Assembly: GCA_945952465.1 (NCBI GenBank)
Contig: CAMFIB010000002.1
Location: 372,001-436,000, forward strand
DNA from: an uncultured Pseudomonadota bacterium
Lineage (GTDB): Bacteria; Pseudomonadota; Gammaproteobacteria; Burkholderiales; Burkholderiaceae_C
DNA length: 64,000 bases
Direction: 5' to 3'
A model generated the notes under the pieces. That model was given only the letters and a program-made list of their open reading frames with translations. It was not told the DNA's origin and did not search any database. Position numbers and translations under genes: made by a program. Below are positions 24,678-36,016 of this stretch, in pieces. The stretch's first letter is position 1, and the number at the start of each line of letters is the position of its first letter.

Positions 24678-26411
24678 GTGACCACGGCCCTGATCGACTT
24701 CGCCGCCACCGGTGCGGACGGCGGCGCGGTGCGCGCGGCCTTCGCGTCGCCACGCGAGGTGCTGGTTGCCCGCCATGCCGGCGAGGTGCGCGGCGTGCTC
24801 GATGCCGCTGAAGCGCATGCGCGCGCCGGCCGCTGGTGCGTGGGCTTTCTGCGCTACGAGGCTGCGCCGGCCTTCGACAGCGCACTCGTCACCCATGCAG
24901 CCGATGGCCCCCTGGCCTGGTTCGTGGTGTTCGACGAAGCCGCGCCCTGGCCGGCAGGCGAACCGCCGCCCGCCACCGCCGCCTGGGGCACCGGGCCACC
25001 GCGCGCTGGCTTCAACGACGAACTCGCGCGCATCGCCGCCGCCATCGCCAGCGGCGAGCTGTACCAGGTGAACCACACGGCGCTGCTGCGCGGGCGTTTG
25101 CAGCAGGGTACGCCGCTCGCGCTGTTCGCGGCGCTGCAGCGTGCGCAGCCGGGCGGCTTCTCCGCCTTCATTGACAGCGGCAGCGAGCAACTGCTGTCGG
25201 TCTCACCCGAGCTGTTCTTCGACTGGCGTGACGGCCGCCTGCTGACCCGGCCGATGAAGGGCACGGCGCCGCGCGGTGCCGACGCGGCCGGCGACGCGGC
25301 GAACGCCGACGCGCTGCGCGCCTCTCCCAAGGAGCGGGCCGAGAACGTGATGATCGTCGACCTGCTGCGCAACGACCTGTCGCGCGTCGCGCTGCCGCAC
25401 ACGGTGGCGGTGCCGCGGCTGTTTCACGTCGAGCCGCTGCCCACGGTCTGGCAGATGACCTCTGACGTGGTGGCGCAGACCCGGCCCGGCACCACGCTGG
25501 CTGGCGTGTTCGCCGCGCTGTTTCCCTGCGGCTCCATCACCGGCGCTCCCAAGGTGCAGGCCATGAAGCTCAGCCACGCGCTGGAGCCGGGGCCGCGCGG
25601 CGTGTACTGCGGCGCGATCGGCGTGCTGCGGCCAGGCGGCCACGCCACCTTCAACGTCGCGATCCGCACCGTCACGGCGCGTGAGGGGGAGCTGGCCTGC
25701 GGCATCGGCAGCGGCATCACCGCCGGCTCGCAGCCCGACGGCGAATGGCGCGAATGGCGGCACAAACGCGCCTTCCTCGAGCGTGCCAGCGCCCCGTTCG
25801 AGCTGTTGGAAACGCTGGCGCTGGAAGACGGGGCGTGCCGGCACGCCGACCACCACCTCGCCCGCATGGCCGGGGCCGCCGCGCACTTCGGCTACCCGTG
25901 GCCGGGCGATGCCGTGCGCGGCGAATTGGCTCGGCTGGAAGCCCTGCACACCCACGGTTGCTGGCGCGTGCGCCTGCTGCTCGACGCCTCCGGCAAGCCT
26001 CGTGCCCAGGCCTTCCCGATGCCGGCCACCGCCACACCCGTCGTGCTGGCGCTGGCGGGCCGACCCTTCGAGATGGCCGACAGCGAGTTCGCCCGTTTCA
26101 AGACCACCCGCCGCGCCCACTACGAGGCGGCCGCGCCCGATCAACCGGGCGTGTTCGACACCCTGCTGTGGAACGAGCGCGGCGAGCTGACCGAGTGCAC
26201 GCGCGGCAACGTGGCGCTGAAGATCGGCGGCCGCTGGCTGACCCCGGCGCTGCACTGCGGCCTGCTGCCCGGCATCGGCCGCGCCCACGCGCTGGCCGAC
26301 GGCCGGCTCACCGAGGCGGTTCTGACGCGGGAGGACCTGGCGCGGGCCGAGGCAGTGGCTTTCGTGAACAGCCTGCGTGGTTGGCTGCCGGCAACGCTGC
26401 GGAAGCCGTAG
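24678..26411 (+). CDS. pabB: Fused aminodeoxychorismate synthase component I and aminodeoxychorismate lyase (PabB-PabC)
   Basis: 577 residues from GTG 24678, 14 bases after nadA. Residues 1 to about 370 are the chorismate-binding domain: 'SGELYQVNHTALLRGRL', 'LLSVSPELFF', 'TRPMKGTAPRG', 'AENVMIVDLLRNDLSRVA' and 'PCGSITGAPKVQAMKL'. From about 375 a class IV aminotransferase domain follows, with the PLP lysine in 'ARFKTTRRAHYEA' and the 'ELTECTRGNVALKIGGRWLTPAL' signature of PabC. The fusion would run two consecutive steps from chorismate to p-aminobenzoate with a separate PabA glutaminase. Confidence 0.93.
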   Translation: MTTALIDFAATGADGGAVRAAFASPREVLVARHAGEVRGVLDAAEAHARAGRWCVGFLRYEAAPAFDSALVTHAADGPLAWFVVFDEAAPWPAGEPPPATAAWGTGPPRAGFNDELARIAAAIASGELYQVNHTALLRGRLQQGTPLALFAALQRAQPGGFSAFIDSGSEQLLSVSPELFFDWRDGRLLTRPMKGTAPRGADAAGDAANADALRASPKERAENVMIVDLLRNDLSRVALPHTVAVPRLFHVEPLPTVWQMTSDVVAQTRPGTTLAGVFAALFPCGSITGAPKVQAMKLSHALEPGPRGVYCGAIGVLRPGGHATFNVAIRTVTAREGELACGIGSGITAGSQPDGEWREWRHKRAFLERASAPFELLETLALEDGACRHADHHLARMAGAAAHFGYPWPGDAVRGELARLEALHTHGCWRVRLLLDASGKPRAQAFPMPATATPVVLALAGRPFEMADSEFARFKTTRRAHYEAAAPDQPGVFDTLLWNERGELTECTRGNVALKIGGRWLTPALHCGLLPGIGRAHALADGRLTEAVLTREDLARAEAVAFVNSLRGWLPATLRKP

Positions 26412-26688
26412 GCGCCGGCAGCGGGCGCGGCGCATTTCGGCATGAATGCTGCTTGGGCCCTGAAGAGCGTCAGGAGATGCTCCAGGAAGTGCCCATTGGA
26501 GTGAACCAGAGTGTTTCCGAATGGTGCCAACTGGATGCCAGAACAGGAGGCTTCTTTGGCGGCTACATCATCGGAGAGCATGTGTCGATGGCCGCTTGAG
26601 GAAGTGGAAACGGAAAAAGTTACCAAAGTCACGATTATTGGATAATTCAGTGCTACCGACGAGTCAGTATGCTGACTACATTTCTTTC

Positions 26689-27177
26689 ATGGGCTCCCCT
26701 GAAAGCGTCGGCGACACAGCCGCATTTGCGGAGCGGCTTCGGGCCGCTTTGCAGGCGCGCGGGCGCAAGGTCAGCCCCACTTTTCTGGAGCGTGAGTTCA
26801 ACCTGCGCTGGCGGGGGGAGCCGGTGTCGGTGCACGCGGTGCGCAAGTGGTTGCACGGCCAGGCCATGCCCACGCTCGACAAGGTCACGGTGCTGGCGCG
26901 CTGGCTGGGTGTGTCTGACGACTGGTTGCGCTGGGGGCTGGACGCGAGCGGCAGTCCGCTGGTCGCGTCCGAGGCGGGGAGCCACCCCGACGCCGCTGTG
27001 GTGCGGACCGGCGCGGCCGCCAGCACTGGGCGGGCCCACCCGGCCGGCGACGAAGCCTCGCTGTTGCAGGACTACCGGCTGCTGACGCCCACCGACCGGC
27101 TGGCGGTGCGGGCGGTGATCGACTCCCTGCTGAGCGAGCGGCGGCGCCAGGCAACCGACCCCTGGAAGCGCGGCTGA
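26689..27177 (+). CDS. Helix-turn-helix (XRE-like) regulator
   Basis: 162 residues from ATG 26689; the frame is open upstream but the text there does not look coding. An N-terminal helix-turn-helix-like region, 'AFAERLRAALQARGRKVSPTFLEREFNLRW', is followed by 'VSVHAVRKWLHGQAMPTLDKVTVLARWLGVSDDWLRWG', a pattern typical of phage-like or XRE regulators with a conserved 'W-L-x-G' motif. A second short helical domain ('LLQDYRLLTPTDRLAVRAVIDSLL') closes the protein. The upstream 277 bases (26412-26688) are relatively A+T-rich and hold no convincing gene. Target genes are unknown. Confidence 0.8.
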   Translation: MGSPESVGDTAAFAERLRAALQARGRKVSPTFLEREFNLRWRGEPVSVHAVRKWLHGQAMPTLDKVTVLARWLGVSDDWLRWGLDASGSPLVASEAGSHPDAAVVRTGAAASTGRAHPAGDEASLLQDYRLLTPTDRLAVRAVIDSLLSERRRQATDPWKRG

Positions 27178-27240
27178 CGCGGCGGTTTGCCGCCAGCCGT
27201 CAGACGCCGGCGCGGCTGCTGCCGCCGTGCCGGGGTGCGT

Positions 27241-27621
27241 TCATTGCGTCTGCAGCGGCACGTGGTCGCGGCTGCCGTTCTGCCGGTTCTGGCCGTCGAC
27301 GAAGACCAGCTTGGGTGTGTGGCCCGCCACCTGCGGTTCCGGGACCTGCGCGAAGGACGCGATGATGATGAGGTCGCCCACCGCAGCGCGGCGGGCGGCG
27401 GAACCGTTGACCGAAATCATGCCGGTGCCGCGCTGGCCGCGGATGGCGTAGGTGACGAAACGTTCGCCGTTGTCGATGTTCCAGATGTGGACCTGCTCGT
27501 TCTCGCAGATGTCGGCGGCGTCCAGCAGGTCTTCATCAATGGCGCAGGAGCCTTCGTAGTGCAGTTCGCACTGGGTGACCTTGACGCGGTGGATCTTGGA
27601 TTTCAGCAGGGTACGGAGCAT
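27241..27621 (-). CDS. panD: Aspartate 1-decarboxylase (pyruvoyl enzyme)
   Basis: 126 residues from ATG 27621, with GGAGG seven bases upstream. The proenzyme cleavage site Gly24-Ser25 is present in '[17 protein letters not shown]', where Ser25 becomes the pyruvoyl group. '[21 protein letters not shown]' and '[19 protein letters not shown]' are conserved. It makes beta-alanine for PanC. The first 19 bases overlap the 3' end of thiDE in another frame, so panD is coupled to the thiamine operon instead of to panBC. Confidence 0.97.
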   Translation of the reverse strand: MLRTLLKSKIHRVKVTQCELHYEGSCAIDEDLLDAADICENEQVHIWNIDNGERFVTYAIRGQRGTGMISVNGSAARRAAVGDLIIIASFAQVPEPQVAGHTPKLVFVDGQNRQNGSRDHVPLQTQ

Positions 27622-29240
27622 CGGGCGGCCTCCATCGGATTCGGAACGAGGGTGGATTGTGGCAGCTTCGGCGCGAGGGTCATGGAGCCGGCGCTCCAAT
27701 CGGCGCGGCCCGCCTCCACCGCCTGCTGCAGCGTGGCGATGGCCGCCTGGGGGTCGGGCGCGCCGGTGATGGCGGTGATGACGGCCGCGCTCGCCGCGCC
27801 GGCCGCCAGCGCCTCGCGGGTGCGCGGGGCGTTCATGCCGGCGATGCCCACGGTGGGCAGCGGCGCCAGCAGGGCGCTCCAATAGGCCAGGTTGCCGTTG
27901 CCCTGCGGCGTCCACGGCATGTCCTTGCTGGCCGTGGGGTGGATGGGCCCGCAGGCCACGTAGCTGGGTTGCAGCGCCCAGGCGCGGCAGACCTCCCAAT
28001 GCGCATGGGTGCTCACGCCGAGCCGCAGGCCGGCGCGGGCCAGTTGCCGCAACCTGTCGCGCCCCAGCGCCGCGAGGTCTTCCTGGCCCAGGTGCACGCC
28101 ATAGGCGCCGGCCTGGAGCGCCAGGCGCCAGTGGTCGTTGATGAAGAGCTGGGCACCGGCTGCCCGCGCCGCAGCCACGCTGGCGGCCACCTGCGCGTGC
28201 AGGTCAGGCGCCGCCGGGTCTTTGATGCGCAACTGCACCGTGCGCACGCCGGCGGCCACCACGCGCCGCACCCAGGCGGCGTCGTCCACCACCGCGTAAA
28301 GGCCCAGCGCGGCGTCGGTGAGCGGCGCGAAGGCGGGGGCTTCGTCGCACACGGCCTGCGGCCCTTCGCCGGGCAGGCCGAAGCGGGGCAGGTTTTCCCG
28401 GCGCAACGCAAAGCCCGGCTGGGGCCGCACGGCGCCTGCACCCGCGCCGGCGGCGAAGCCGTGGCGCAAGGCCTCGGCCGTGGCCATCTTGGCGAGCACG
28501 GTGGCGTCGATGGGCACGAAGCCCCGCGCCAGCGCGGCGGCCGCGCTGCTGGCGAACACGCAGCCGGTGCCGTGGGTGTGGCGGGTGGCGATGCGCGGCA
28601 GGGCCAGCCAGCCGCTGGCCTCGCGGGTGAGGGCGAAGTCCAGGCTGTGGGCGCCGTCGAGGCCGGTCAGCGCGTCGCCGCCGGTCACCACCACGGCGGC
28701 CGGGCCGAGCGCGCGCAGCGCATGGGCGGCGGCTTCCACGTCGGCCGGCGTGGCGGGCGCGGCCCGCCCCAGCAGCGCACCGGCCTCGGCGCGGTTGGGC
28801 GTGACCAGCGTGGCGCGCGGCAGCAGCCGTTCGCGGTAGGCGGCCACCAGCGCCGCATCGGCAAAGGCCGCGCCGGTGCTGGCGCGCAGCACCGGGTCCA
28901 CCACCAGCGGCAGGCCGGGCTGGCGCTCGCGCAGGCGGTCCACCCAGCGGGCCACCGTCTGCACCGCGTCCACGCTGCCGAGCAGGCCGGTCTTGAGCGC
29001 GGCGGGCGGCAGGTCGGTGGCGAGCGCGGCGAGTTGCGCGTCGAGCAGATCGGCGCCCATGGGCTCGATGCGTGTCACCGCGACCGAGTTCTGCGCGGTG
29101 ACCGCGGCGACCGCCGTGCAGCCGTGCACACCGAAGGCGTCGAAGGCGCGCAGGTCGGCCTGCAGGCCGGCGCCGGCACCGCTGTCGCTGCCGGCGATGC
29201 TCCAGACCACCGGCGGGCGTTTTTCGAGGGAAATGGGCAT
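27603..29240 (-). CDS. thiDE: Fused hydroxymethylpyrimidine kinase and thiamine-phosphate synthase (ThiD-ThiE)
   Basis: 545 residues from ATG 29240. The ThiD half (1 to about 270) has '[22 protein letters not shown]', 'VVDPVLRAS', '[14 protein letters not shown]' and '[14 protein letters not shown]'. The ThiE half (about 320-525) has 'VQLRIKDPA', '[25 protein letters not shown]', '[13 protein letters not shown]' and 'VGIAGM'. It phosphorylates HMP twice and couples it to the thiazole. Its start codon directly abuts an interspersed repeat (29241-29294). It follows thiG in the riboswitch-controlled operon. Confidence 0.94.
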   Translation of the reverse strand: MPISLEKRPPVVWSIAGSDSGAGAGLQADLRAFDAFGVHGCTAVAAVTAQNSVAVTRIEPMGADLLDAQLAALATDLPPAALKTGLLGSVDAVQTVARWVDRLRERQPGLPLVVDPVLRASTGAAFADAALVAAYRERLLPRATLVTPNRAEAGALLGRAAPATPADVEAAAHALRALGPAAVVVTGGDALTGLDGAHSLDFALTREASGWLALPRIATRHTHGTGCVFASSAAAALARGFVPIDATVLAKMATAEALRHGFAAGAGAGAVRPQPGFALRRENLPRFGLPGEGPQAVCDEAPAFAPLTDAALGLYAVVDDAAWVRRVVAAGVRTVQLRIKDPAAPDLHAQVAASVAAARAAGAQLFINDHWRLALQAGAYGVHLGQEDLAALGRDRLRQLARAGLRLGVSTHAHWEVCRAWALQPSYVACGPIHPTASKDMPWTPQGNGNLAYWSALLAPLPTVGIAGMNAPRTREALAAGAASAAVITAITGAPDPQAAIATLQQAVEAGRADWSAGSMTLAPKLPQSTLVPNPMEAARCSVPC

Positions 29241-29294
29241 CAAATCAGCCTGAAGTCAGCGTCGAATGGCGCTTTGTAGCTATGAAATTTGTAG
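29241..29294 (-). repeat. Interspersed repeat family R1, copy B (abuts thiDE start)
   Basis: The element fills the thiG-thiDE gap. Its core AAGTCAGCG-CGAATGGCGCTTT is nearly identical to the reverse complement of copy E at 54464-54520, and it ends with the GCTAT...TTGTAG arm. Read on the minus strand the right end runs straight into the thiDE start codon, just as copy E runs into the globin gene start. Confidence 0.75.
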
Positions 29295-29301
29295 TGACTG
29301 G

Positions 29302-30090
29302 TCACAGCACGAAGGGCTGGCCGGTGACGGGCGTGGTGGCCACGGCCATGGCCTGCTGGGCCATGATGCCGGCCTCGAAGGCCAGGCGCCCGGCCTCGAT
29401 GCCCAGCTTGAAGGCCTGCGCCATGCGCACCGGGTCGCGGGCCTGGGCCACCGCGGAATTGAGCAGCACGGCGTCGAAGCCGAGCTCCATGGCCTGCACC
29501 GCGTCCTGCGGCGAGCCGATGCCGGCGTCCACCACCAGCGGCACGTCGGGCAGGCGCTCGCGCAGCGTGCGCAGGGCCCAGGGGTTGAGCAGGCCCTGGC
29601 CCGAGCCGATGGGCGCGCCCCAGGGCATGAGGATGCGGCAGCCCGCGTCGAGCAGGCGCTGGCACAGCACCAGGTCGTCGGTGCAGTAGGGGAAGACCTC
29701 GAAGCCTTCGCGCACCAGCGTGCGGGCCGCGTCGACCAGCTCGAACGGGTCGGGCTGCAGGGTGTGGTCGTCGCCCACCACCTCGAGCTTGAGCCAGGGC
29801 GTGCCGAACAGCTCGCGCGCCATCTGCGCCAGCGCCACGGCCTCGCGCGCGGTGCGGCAGCCGGCCGTGTTGGGCAGCAGCCGCGCGCCGCTGGCGCGGA
29901 TCAGCGCATAGAAATCGCCCTGGCCGCCGGGGCCGTTGGCGGGCATGGCGAGCTGGCGCTTCAGGCCGACGGTGACGACCTGCGTGCCCGACGCGGCAAT
30001 CGCCTGTTGCAGCACGGCGGGCGAGGGGTAGCCGGCCGTGCCGAGGAAAAAGCGGCTGGTGAGTTCGACGTCGGCGATGCGCAGGCCCAT
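29302..30090 (-). CDS. thiG: Thiazole synthase
   Basis: 262 residues, a (beta/alpha)8 barrel. '[21 protein letters not shown]', '[15 protein letters not shown]', '[24 protein letters not shown]' (catalytic Lys in LKLEV), '[18 protein letters not shown]' and '[29 protein letters not shown]' are the ThiG signatures. It forms the thiazole from deoxyxylulose phosphate, dehydroglycine from ThiO and sulfur from ThiS. It sits three bases after thiS. Confidence 0.97.
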   Translation of the reverse strand: MGLRIADVELTSRFFLGTAGYPSPAVLQQAIAASGTQVVTVGLKRQLAMPANGPGGQGDFYALIRASGARLLPNTAGCRTAREAVALAQMARELFGTPWLKLEVVGDDHTLQPDPFELVDAARTLVREGFEVFPYCTDDLVLCQRLLDAGCRILMPWGAPIGSGQGLLNPWALRTLRERLPDVPLVVDAGIGSPQDAVQAMELGFDAVLLNSAVAQARDPVRMAQAFKLGIEAGRLAFEAGIMAQQAMAVATTPVTGQPFVL

Positions 30091-30093
30091 GCC

Positions 30094-30315
30094 TCAGCCC
30101 CCGGTGATCGGTTGGAAGGTGAACACCGCGTCGCCAGGGGCCAGCGGCCGTTGGGCGCGGTGGTCGCGCGCCACGAATTCGTCGTTCACGGCCGTGGCCA
30201 GCGCTTCGGGCGCCACGCCGCAGGCGGCGACCAGATCGGCCAGGCTGCTGCCGGCGGGCAGCTCGCGCGGCTCGCCGTTCACGGTGACCTGGATCAGGGG
30301 CGGGGCGGCGTTCAT
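30094..30315 (-). CDS. thiS: Sulfur carrier protein ThiS
   Basis: 73 residues with a ubiquitin-like pattern ('IQVTVNGEPRELPAGSSLADLV') and the C-terminal Gly-Gly ('FTFQPITGG') that receives sulfur as thiocarboxylate. Its ATG overlaps the thiO stop. The E1 enzyme that adenylates it (ThiF) is not in this operon; the MoeB-type protein at 12346-13110 is a candidate. Confidence 0.95.
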   Translation of the reverse strand: MNAAPPLIQVTVNGEPRELPAGSSLADLVAACGVAPEALATAVNDEFVARDHRAQRPLAPGDAVFTFQPITGG

Positions 30316-31397
30316 GCGGACATGGCCTCGGCAGGCCGGGGTTGCGGTGCGGCGGGCAGGGCCGCCAGCGCCTGTTCGACCAGCGCCGGCGCGATCAGCC
30401 AGCCGTGGCGGAACAGGCCGTTGAGGCGGGTCAGGCCGGGCTCGGTGTGGAGCCGGGGCTGGTTGTCGGGCAGGGCGGGGCGCAGGTTGGTTTCGCTGTG
30501 CACCACGCGCGCCTCGGCCAGCTCCGGCACCACGCTGTGCGCGGCGGCCAGCAGCTCCACCGTGCTGCGCAGCGAGACCGGCGAGCGGTCTTCGCTTTCG
30601 ATTTCTGTCGCGCCGACCACCACCTGGTCGCCCTCGCGCGGCACCAGGTAGACGCGGTGGCGCGGGTGCAGCAGGCGCAGGGGCCGGGTCAGCGGCACGC
30701 CGGGGGCGTGCAACCAGAAGATTTCGCCACGGACGCCGCGCAGCGGAGCGCCGAAGTCTGAGGTGGTGTCGCGTGCGCCGAGTCCGCGCACGTCGAACAC
30801 CCAGTCGAAGGCCTGCGGGCCGCGCGCGGTGAACAGCCGGCCAGCCTCCAGCCGCGTGACCGTCTGGCCCCAGTGCCAGCGCGTGCCCTGGGCCGTGGCG
30901 GTGGCCGCCAGCGCCTGCATCGCCTGCACGGTGTGGATGTGGCCTTCGCACGGCAGCCGCCACGCATGGGCGGGGCCCTGCACGGCGGGCTCCAGCGCCG
31001 CGAGCGCGGCCCGGTCCAGCGGCTCCGGTGCGTGGGTGGCGGGGGCCTTGTGGCGCAGCAGGTCGAGCACGCGGCGGGCCGCACCCTCGTCGCCGCGGTG
31101 GGCCAGCAGCAGGCTGCCGGCCTGGGTGAATTGCACCGGCTGGTTCAGGGCCGCGACGATCTGCGGCCAGCGTTGCAGCGAGCGCAGGCCCAGGGCAAAC
31201 ACGGTGTCGTCGGCGCTTTCCAGTTCGGCCACCGGGCTCAGCATGCCGGCCGCGGTGAAGCCGGCCGCGCGCGGGCCGCTGGCCTGCCAGAGCGCGTCCG
31301 GCGCGGGGTCGAACACCTCGACCGCGTGACCCAGCCGCGACAGCTCGAAGGCCAGCAGCCGCCCCAACAGGCCCGCGCCGGCGATGCCGATGCGCAT
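30312..31397 (-). CDS. thiO: FAD-dependent glycine oxidase ThiO
   Basis: 361 residues of the DAO family. The dinucleotide motif 'IGIAGAGLLGRLLAFELSRLGHAVEVFD' is at the N-terminus, and 'AAGFTAAGMLSPVAELE', 'WVFDVRGLGARDT' and 'LRPALPDNQPRLHTEPGLTRLNGLFRHGWLIAPAL' match the ThiO core and C-terminus. It oxidises glycine to the imine used by ThiG, in place of ThiH. It starts seven bases after thiC and overlaps thiS by four. Confidence 0.93.
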   Translation of the reverse strand: MRIGIAGAGLLGRLLAFELSRLGHAVEVFDPAPDALWQASGPRAAGFTAAGMLSPVAELESADDTVFALGLRSLQRWPQIVAALNQPVQFTQAGSLLLAHRGDEGAARRVLDLLRHKAPATHAPEPLDRAALAALEPAVQGPAHAWRLPCEGHIHTVQAMQALAATATAQGTRWHWGQTVTRLEAGRLFTARGPQAFDWVFDVRGLGARDTTSDFGAPLRGVRGEIFWLHAPGVPLTRPLRLLHPRHRVYLVPREGDQVVVGATEIESEDRSPVSLRSTVELLAAAHSVVPELAEARVVHSETNLRPALPDNQPRLHTEPGLTRLNGLFRHGWLIAPALVEQALAALPAAPQPRPAEAMSA

Positions 31398-31404
31398 GAC
31401 GGCC

Positions 31405-33339
<1,935 letters not shown>

Positions 33340-33414
33340 TCAGCGGGCAACGGGCTGGGCTTGCACAGTGCTCCGGAAAGGACGGACAGGCCACACCACG
33401 GGTGGGTGCGCGGG

Positions 33415-33510
33415 CTGTCAGGCTCTTCTTACGTCGGTACGAACCGAATCAAGTTCTCGGGTTTGGGACTGTCCATCTCAGCAGCATCGGCTGCACCCCG
33501 GAGCGGGCAC
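33415..33510 (-). promoter_or_regulatory. TPP riboswitch (THI element) upstream of thiC
   Basis: On the minus strand, in order: GGGGTGC followed by GCTGCTGAGATGG (the CUGAGA core), then ACCCGAGAACTTGAT, CGGTTCGTACCG (a short hairpin) and CGTAAGAAG. These are the conserved blocks of the thiamine pyrophosphate aptamer in the expected order and spacing. It lies about 90 bases upstream of the thiC ATG and should repress the operon when TPP is plentiful. The 200-base region between thiC and nadB (33328-33552) holds no gene. Confidence 0.93.
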
Positions 33511-33552
33511 GATCCTACACCAGCCGCGCAGAGGGCCGCGCGGTGAGGTGTG

Positions 33553-35127
33553 TCAGGGTGTGAGGACGGTGGGCTGCGCGCTGTCGGCCAGCGTGGGGTA
33601 GTCGCGGCTGAAATGCAGGCCGCGGCTCTCGTGGCGGGCCTGGGCGGAGCGCACGATGAGCCCGGCCACGGTGACGAGGTTGCGCAGCTCCAGCAGGTCG
33701 CGCGTCACGTGGAAACGCGCGTAGAACTCGTGGATCTCGCCCTGCAGCAGCGCGATGCGGTGGGCCGCCCGCTCCAGCCGCTTATTGGTGCGCACGATGC
33801 CCACGTAGCTCCACATGAAGCGGCGCAGCTCGTCCCAGTTGTGCGAAATGACGACCTGCTCGTCGGCGTCGGTCACGCGGCTCACGTCCCAGCCGGGCAG
33901 CAGGTAGGCCGCCTCGCGCGGTTCGTTCACGATGGCCTCGGCCGCCGCGCGGGCGAACACCATGCACTCGACCAGCGAGTTGCTGGCCAGCCGGTTGGCG
34001 CCGTGCAGGCCGGTGCAGGCGGCCTCGCCGATCGCGAACAGGCCCGCCACATCGGTGTGGCCGGCCAGGTCGGTCAGCACGCCGCCGCAGGTGTAGTGGG
34101 CGGCCGGCACCACCGGGATGGGCTGTTTGCTGATGTCGATGCCCAGCTCCAGGCAGCGCGCGTAGATGTTGGGAAAGTGCTCTTTCAGGAAGGAGAGCGG
34201 CTGGTGCGAGATGTCGAGGTAGACGCAGTCGAAGCCGCCCTTTTTCATCTCGAAGTCGATCGCGCGGGCCACGATGTCGCGCGGCGCCAGCTCGGCCCGG
34301 GCGTCGTGGCTGGGCATGAAGCGGGTGCCGTCGGGCAGCAGCAGCCGGCCGCCTTCGCCGCGCACCGCCTCGCTGATCAGGAAGGACTTGGCGTCGGGGT
34401 GGTAGAGGCAGGTCGGGTGGAACTGGATGAATTCCAGGTTGGCCACGCGGCAGCCCGCGCGCCAGCCGGCGGCGATGCCGTCGCCGGTGGCGGTGTCGGG
34501 GTTGGTGGTGTAGAGGTAGACCTTGCCGGCGCCGCCGGTGGCCAGGATGACGTGCGGCGCCCGGAAGGTCAGCACTTCCTCGGTCTTTTCGTCGAGCGCG
34601 TACAGGCCGTGCACCCGCTTGCCGGCCTCGCCCAGGCGGCGGCTGGTGATGAGGTCGACCAGCATGTGGTGCTCGAACACCGTGATGCCCGGCGTGCCGC
34701 GCACCTGGTTGATCAGCGTGCGCTGCACCGCCGCGCCGGTGGCGTCGGTCACGTGCACGATGCGGCGGGCGCTGTGGCCGCCTTCGCGCGTCAGGTGGAG
34801 CTGGCCGTGCTCTTCGGAGAAGGGCACGCCGAGCTGCTGCAGCCAGCGGATGGTGTCGGGCGCGTTCTCCACCACGAAGCGGGTGGCCTCGGGGTCGCTC
34901 AGGCCGGCGCCGGCCACCAGCGTGTCGTCCACGTGCGCGTCGAAGGTGTCGCCCTCGCCCAGCACCGCCGCGATGCCACCCTGCGCCCAGCCGCTGGAGC
35001 CGTCGCTCAGCACCCGCTTGGTGAGGATGGCGACGCGGTGCGTGGGCGCCAGCCGCAGCGCGGCGCTCAGGCCGGCGAGGCCGCTGCCGACGATGAGCAC
35101 ATCGAAATCGTGGGAGGCAGGGGCCAT
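33553..35127 (-). CDS. nadB: L-aspartate oxidase
   Basis: 524 residues. FAD-binding 'DVLIVGSGLAGLSAALRLA' opens the protein; 'GSSGWAQGGIAAVLG', 'GGHSARRIVHVTDATGAAV', 'THYTCGG'-like 'VPAAHYTCGGVLTDLAG' and 'GEAACTGLHGANRLASNSLVECMVFARAA' are typical of NadB. It oxidises aspartate to iminoaspartate for NadA. It is not linked to nadC-nadA but lies in the same cofactor block. scpA lies upstream on the same strand, 13 bases away. Confidence 0.97.
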   Translation of the reverse strand: MAPASHDFDVLIVGSGLAGLSAALRLAPTHRVAILTKRVLSDGSSGWAQGGIAAVLGEGDTFDAHVDDTLVAGAGLSDPEATRFVVENAPDTIRWLQQLGVPFSEEHGQLHLTREGGHSARRIVHVTDATGAAVQRTLINQVRGTPGITVFEHHMLVDLITSRRLGEAGKRVHGLYALDEKTEEVLTFRAPHVILATGGAGKVYLYTTNPDTATGDGIAAGWRAGCRVANLEFIQFHPTCLYHPDAKSFLISEAVRGEGGRLLLPDGTRFMPSHDARAELAPRDIVARAIDFEMKKGGFDCVYLDISHQPLSFLKEHFPNIYARCLELGIDISKQPIPVVPAAHYTCGGVLTDLAGHTDVAGLFAIGEAACTGLHGANRLASNSLVECMVFARAAAEAIVNEPREAAYLLPGWDVSRVTDADEQVVISHNWDELRRFMWSYVGIVRTNKRLERAAHRIALLQGEIHEFYARFHVTRDLLELRNLVTVAGLIVRSAQARHESRGLHFSRDYPTLADSAQPTVLTP

Positions 35128-35140
35128 CGGTGGGGGTTCT

Positions 35141-36016
35141 TCAGTGTTCCAGCGCGGCGTCGTCGCCGGAGGGGCCGGGAGTGATGGGCAGCGCCGCCGA
35201 ATACGACAGCCGCACGTAGATGGGCGCGAAGGCCTCGGCCTGGGTGATCTCGACCAGCGTTTCCTTGGCCAGCTCCAGCAGCGCGATGAAGGTCACCACC
35301 AGCACCTGCAGGCCTTTGGCGGGATCGAACAGGTTCTCGAACTCCACGAAGCGGCGGCCCTGCAACTGGCGCAGCACCATGCCCATGTGCTCGCGCACCG
35401 AGAGTTCCTCGCGTGTGATCTTGTGGTGCTGCACCAGCTTGGCCCGCTTCAAAATGTCGGCCCAGGCTTCCTGTAGATCGGCCACGTGCACGTCGGGGAA
35501 GCGCGGCACCAGCGACTGCTCGATGAACACCTGCGCGCGCAGCACGTCGCGGCCGAGCTGCGGCAGCTCGGCCAGCCGCGCCGCGCCCAGCTTGATGCGC
35601 TCGTACTCCTGCAGCCGGCGCACCAGCTCGGCGCGCGGGTCTTCCGGCTCCTTGCCCTCGGCCGTCTTGCGCGGCGGCAGCAGCATGCGCGACTTGATCT
35701 CGATCAGCATCGCCGCCATCAGCAGGTACTCGGCCGCCAGCTCCAGGTTGTGCGCCCGGATCTCGTCCACGTAGCGCAGGTACTGGCGCGTCAGCGCCGC
35801 CATCGGGATGTCGAGGATGTTGAAGTTCTGCTTGCGGATCAGGTACAGCAGCAGATCGAGCGGGCCCTCGAAGGCCTCGAGAAAGACCTCCAGCGCGTCG
35901 GGCGGAATGTAGAGGTCTTGCGGCAGCGCGAACAGCGGCTCGCCGTAGAGCTTGGCGACCGCCACATGGTCCACCACCTCGGGCATCGCGGACGCTACGA
36001 TTTCCGTAGCAGACAT
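35141..36016 (-). CDS. scpA: Segregation and condensation protein A
   Basis: 291 residues. 'FEGPLDLLLYLIRKQNFNILDIPMAALTRQYLRYVD' is the defining kleisin N-terminal motif, 'EYLLMAAMLIEIKSRMLLPP' follows, and the C-terminal winged-helix region includes 'VTFIALLELAKETLVEITQAEAFAPIYVRL'. ScpA bridges SMC heads in the chromosome condensin; scpB is not adjacent. The first codons (Met-Ser-Ala-Thr-Glu-Ile-Val-Ala) are encoded by an interspersed repeat, so the true start could also be downstream, for example at Met11. Confidence 0.93.
   Translation of the reverse strand: MSATEIVASAMPEVVDHVAVAKLYGEPLFALPQDLYIPPDALEVFLEAFEGPLDLLLYLIRKQNFNILDIPMAALTRQYLRYVDEIRAHNLELAAEYLLMAAMLIEIKSRMLLPPRKTAEGKEPEDPRAELVRRLQEYERIKLGAARLAELPQLGRDVLRAQVFIEQSLVPRFPDVHVADLQEAWADILKRAKLVQHHKITREELSVREHMGMVLRQLQGRRFVEFENLFDPAKGLQVLVVTFIALLELAKETLVEITQAEAFAPIYVRLSYSAALPITPGPSGDDAALEH

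Noticed and set aside
26477-26599. Short open frame of 40 codons upstream of the XRE-like regulator
   Set aside because: The AGGAG-like text touches the ATG with no spacing, and the translation shows no known motif. The region is better described as a non-coding upstream region.
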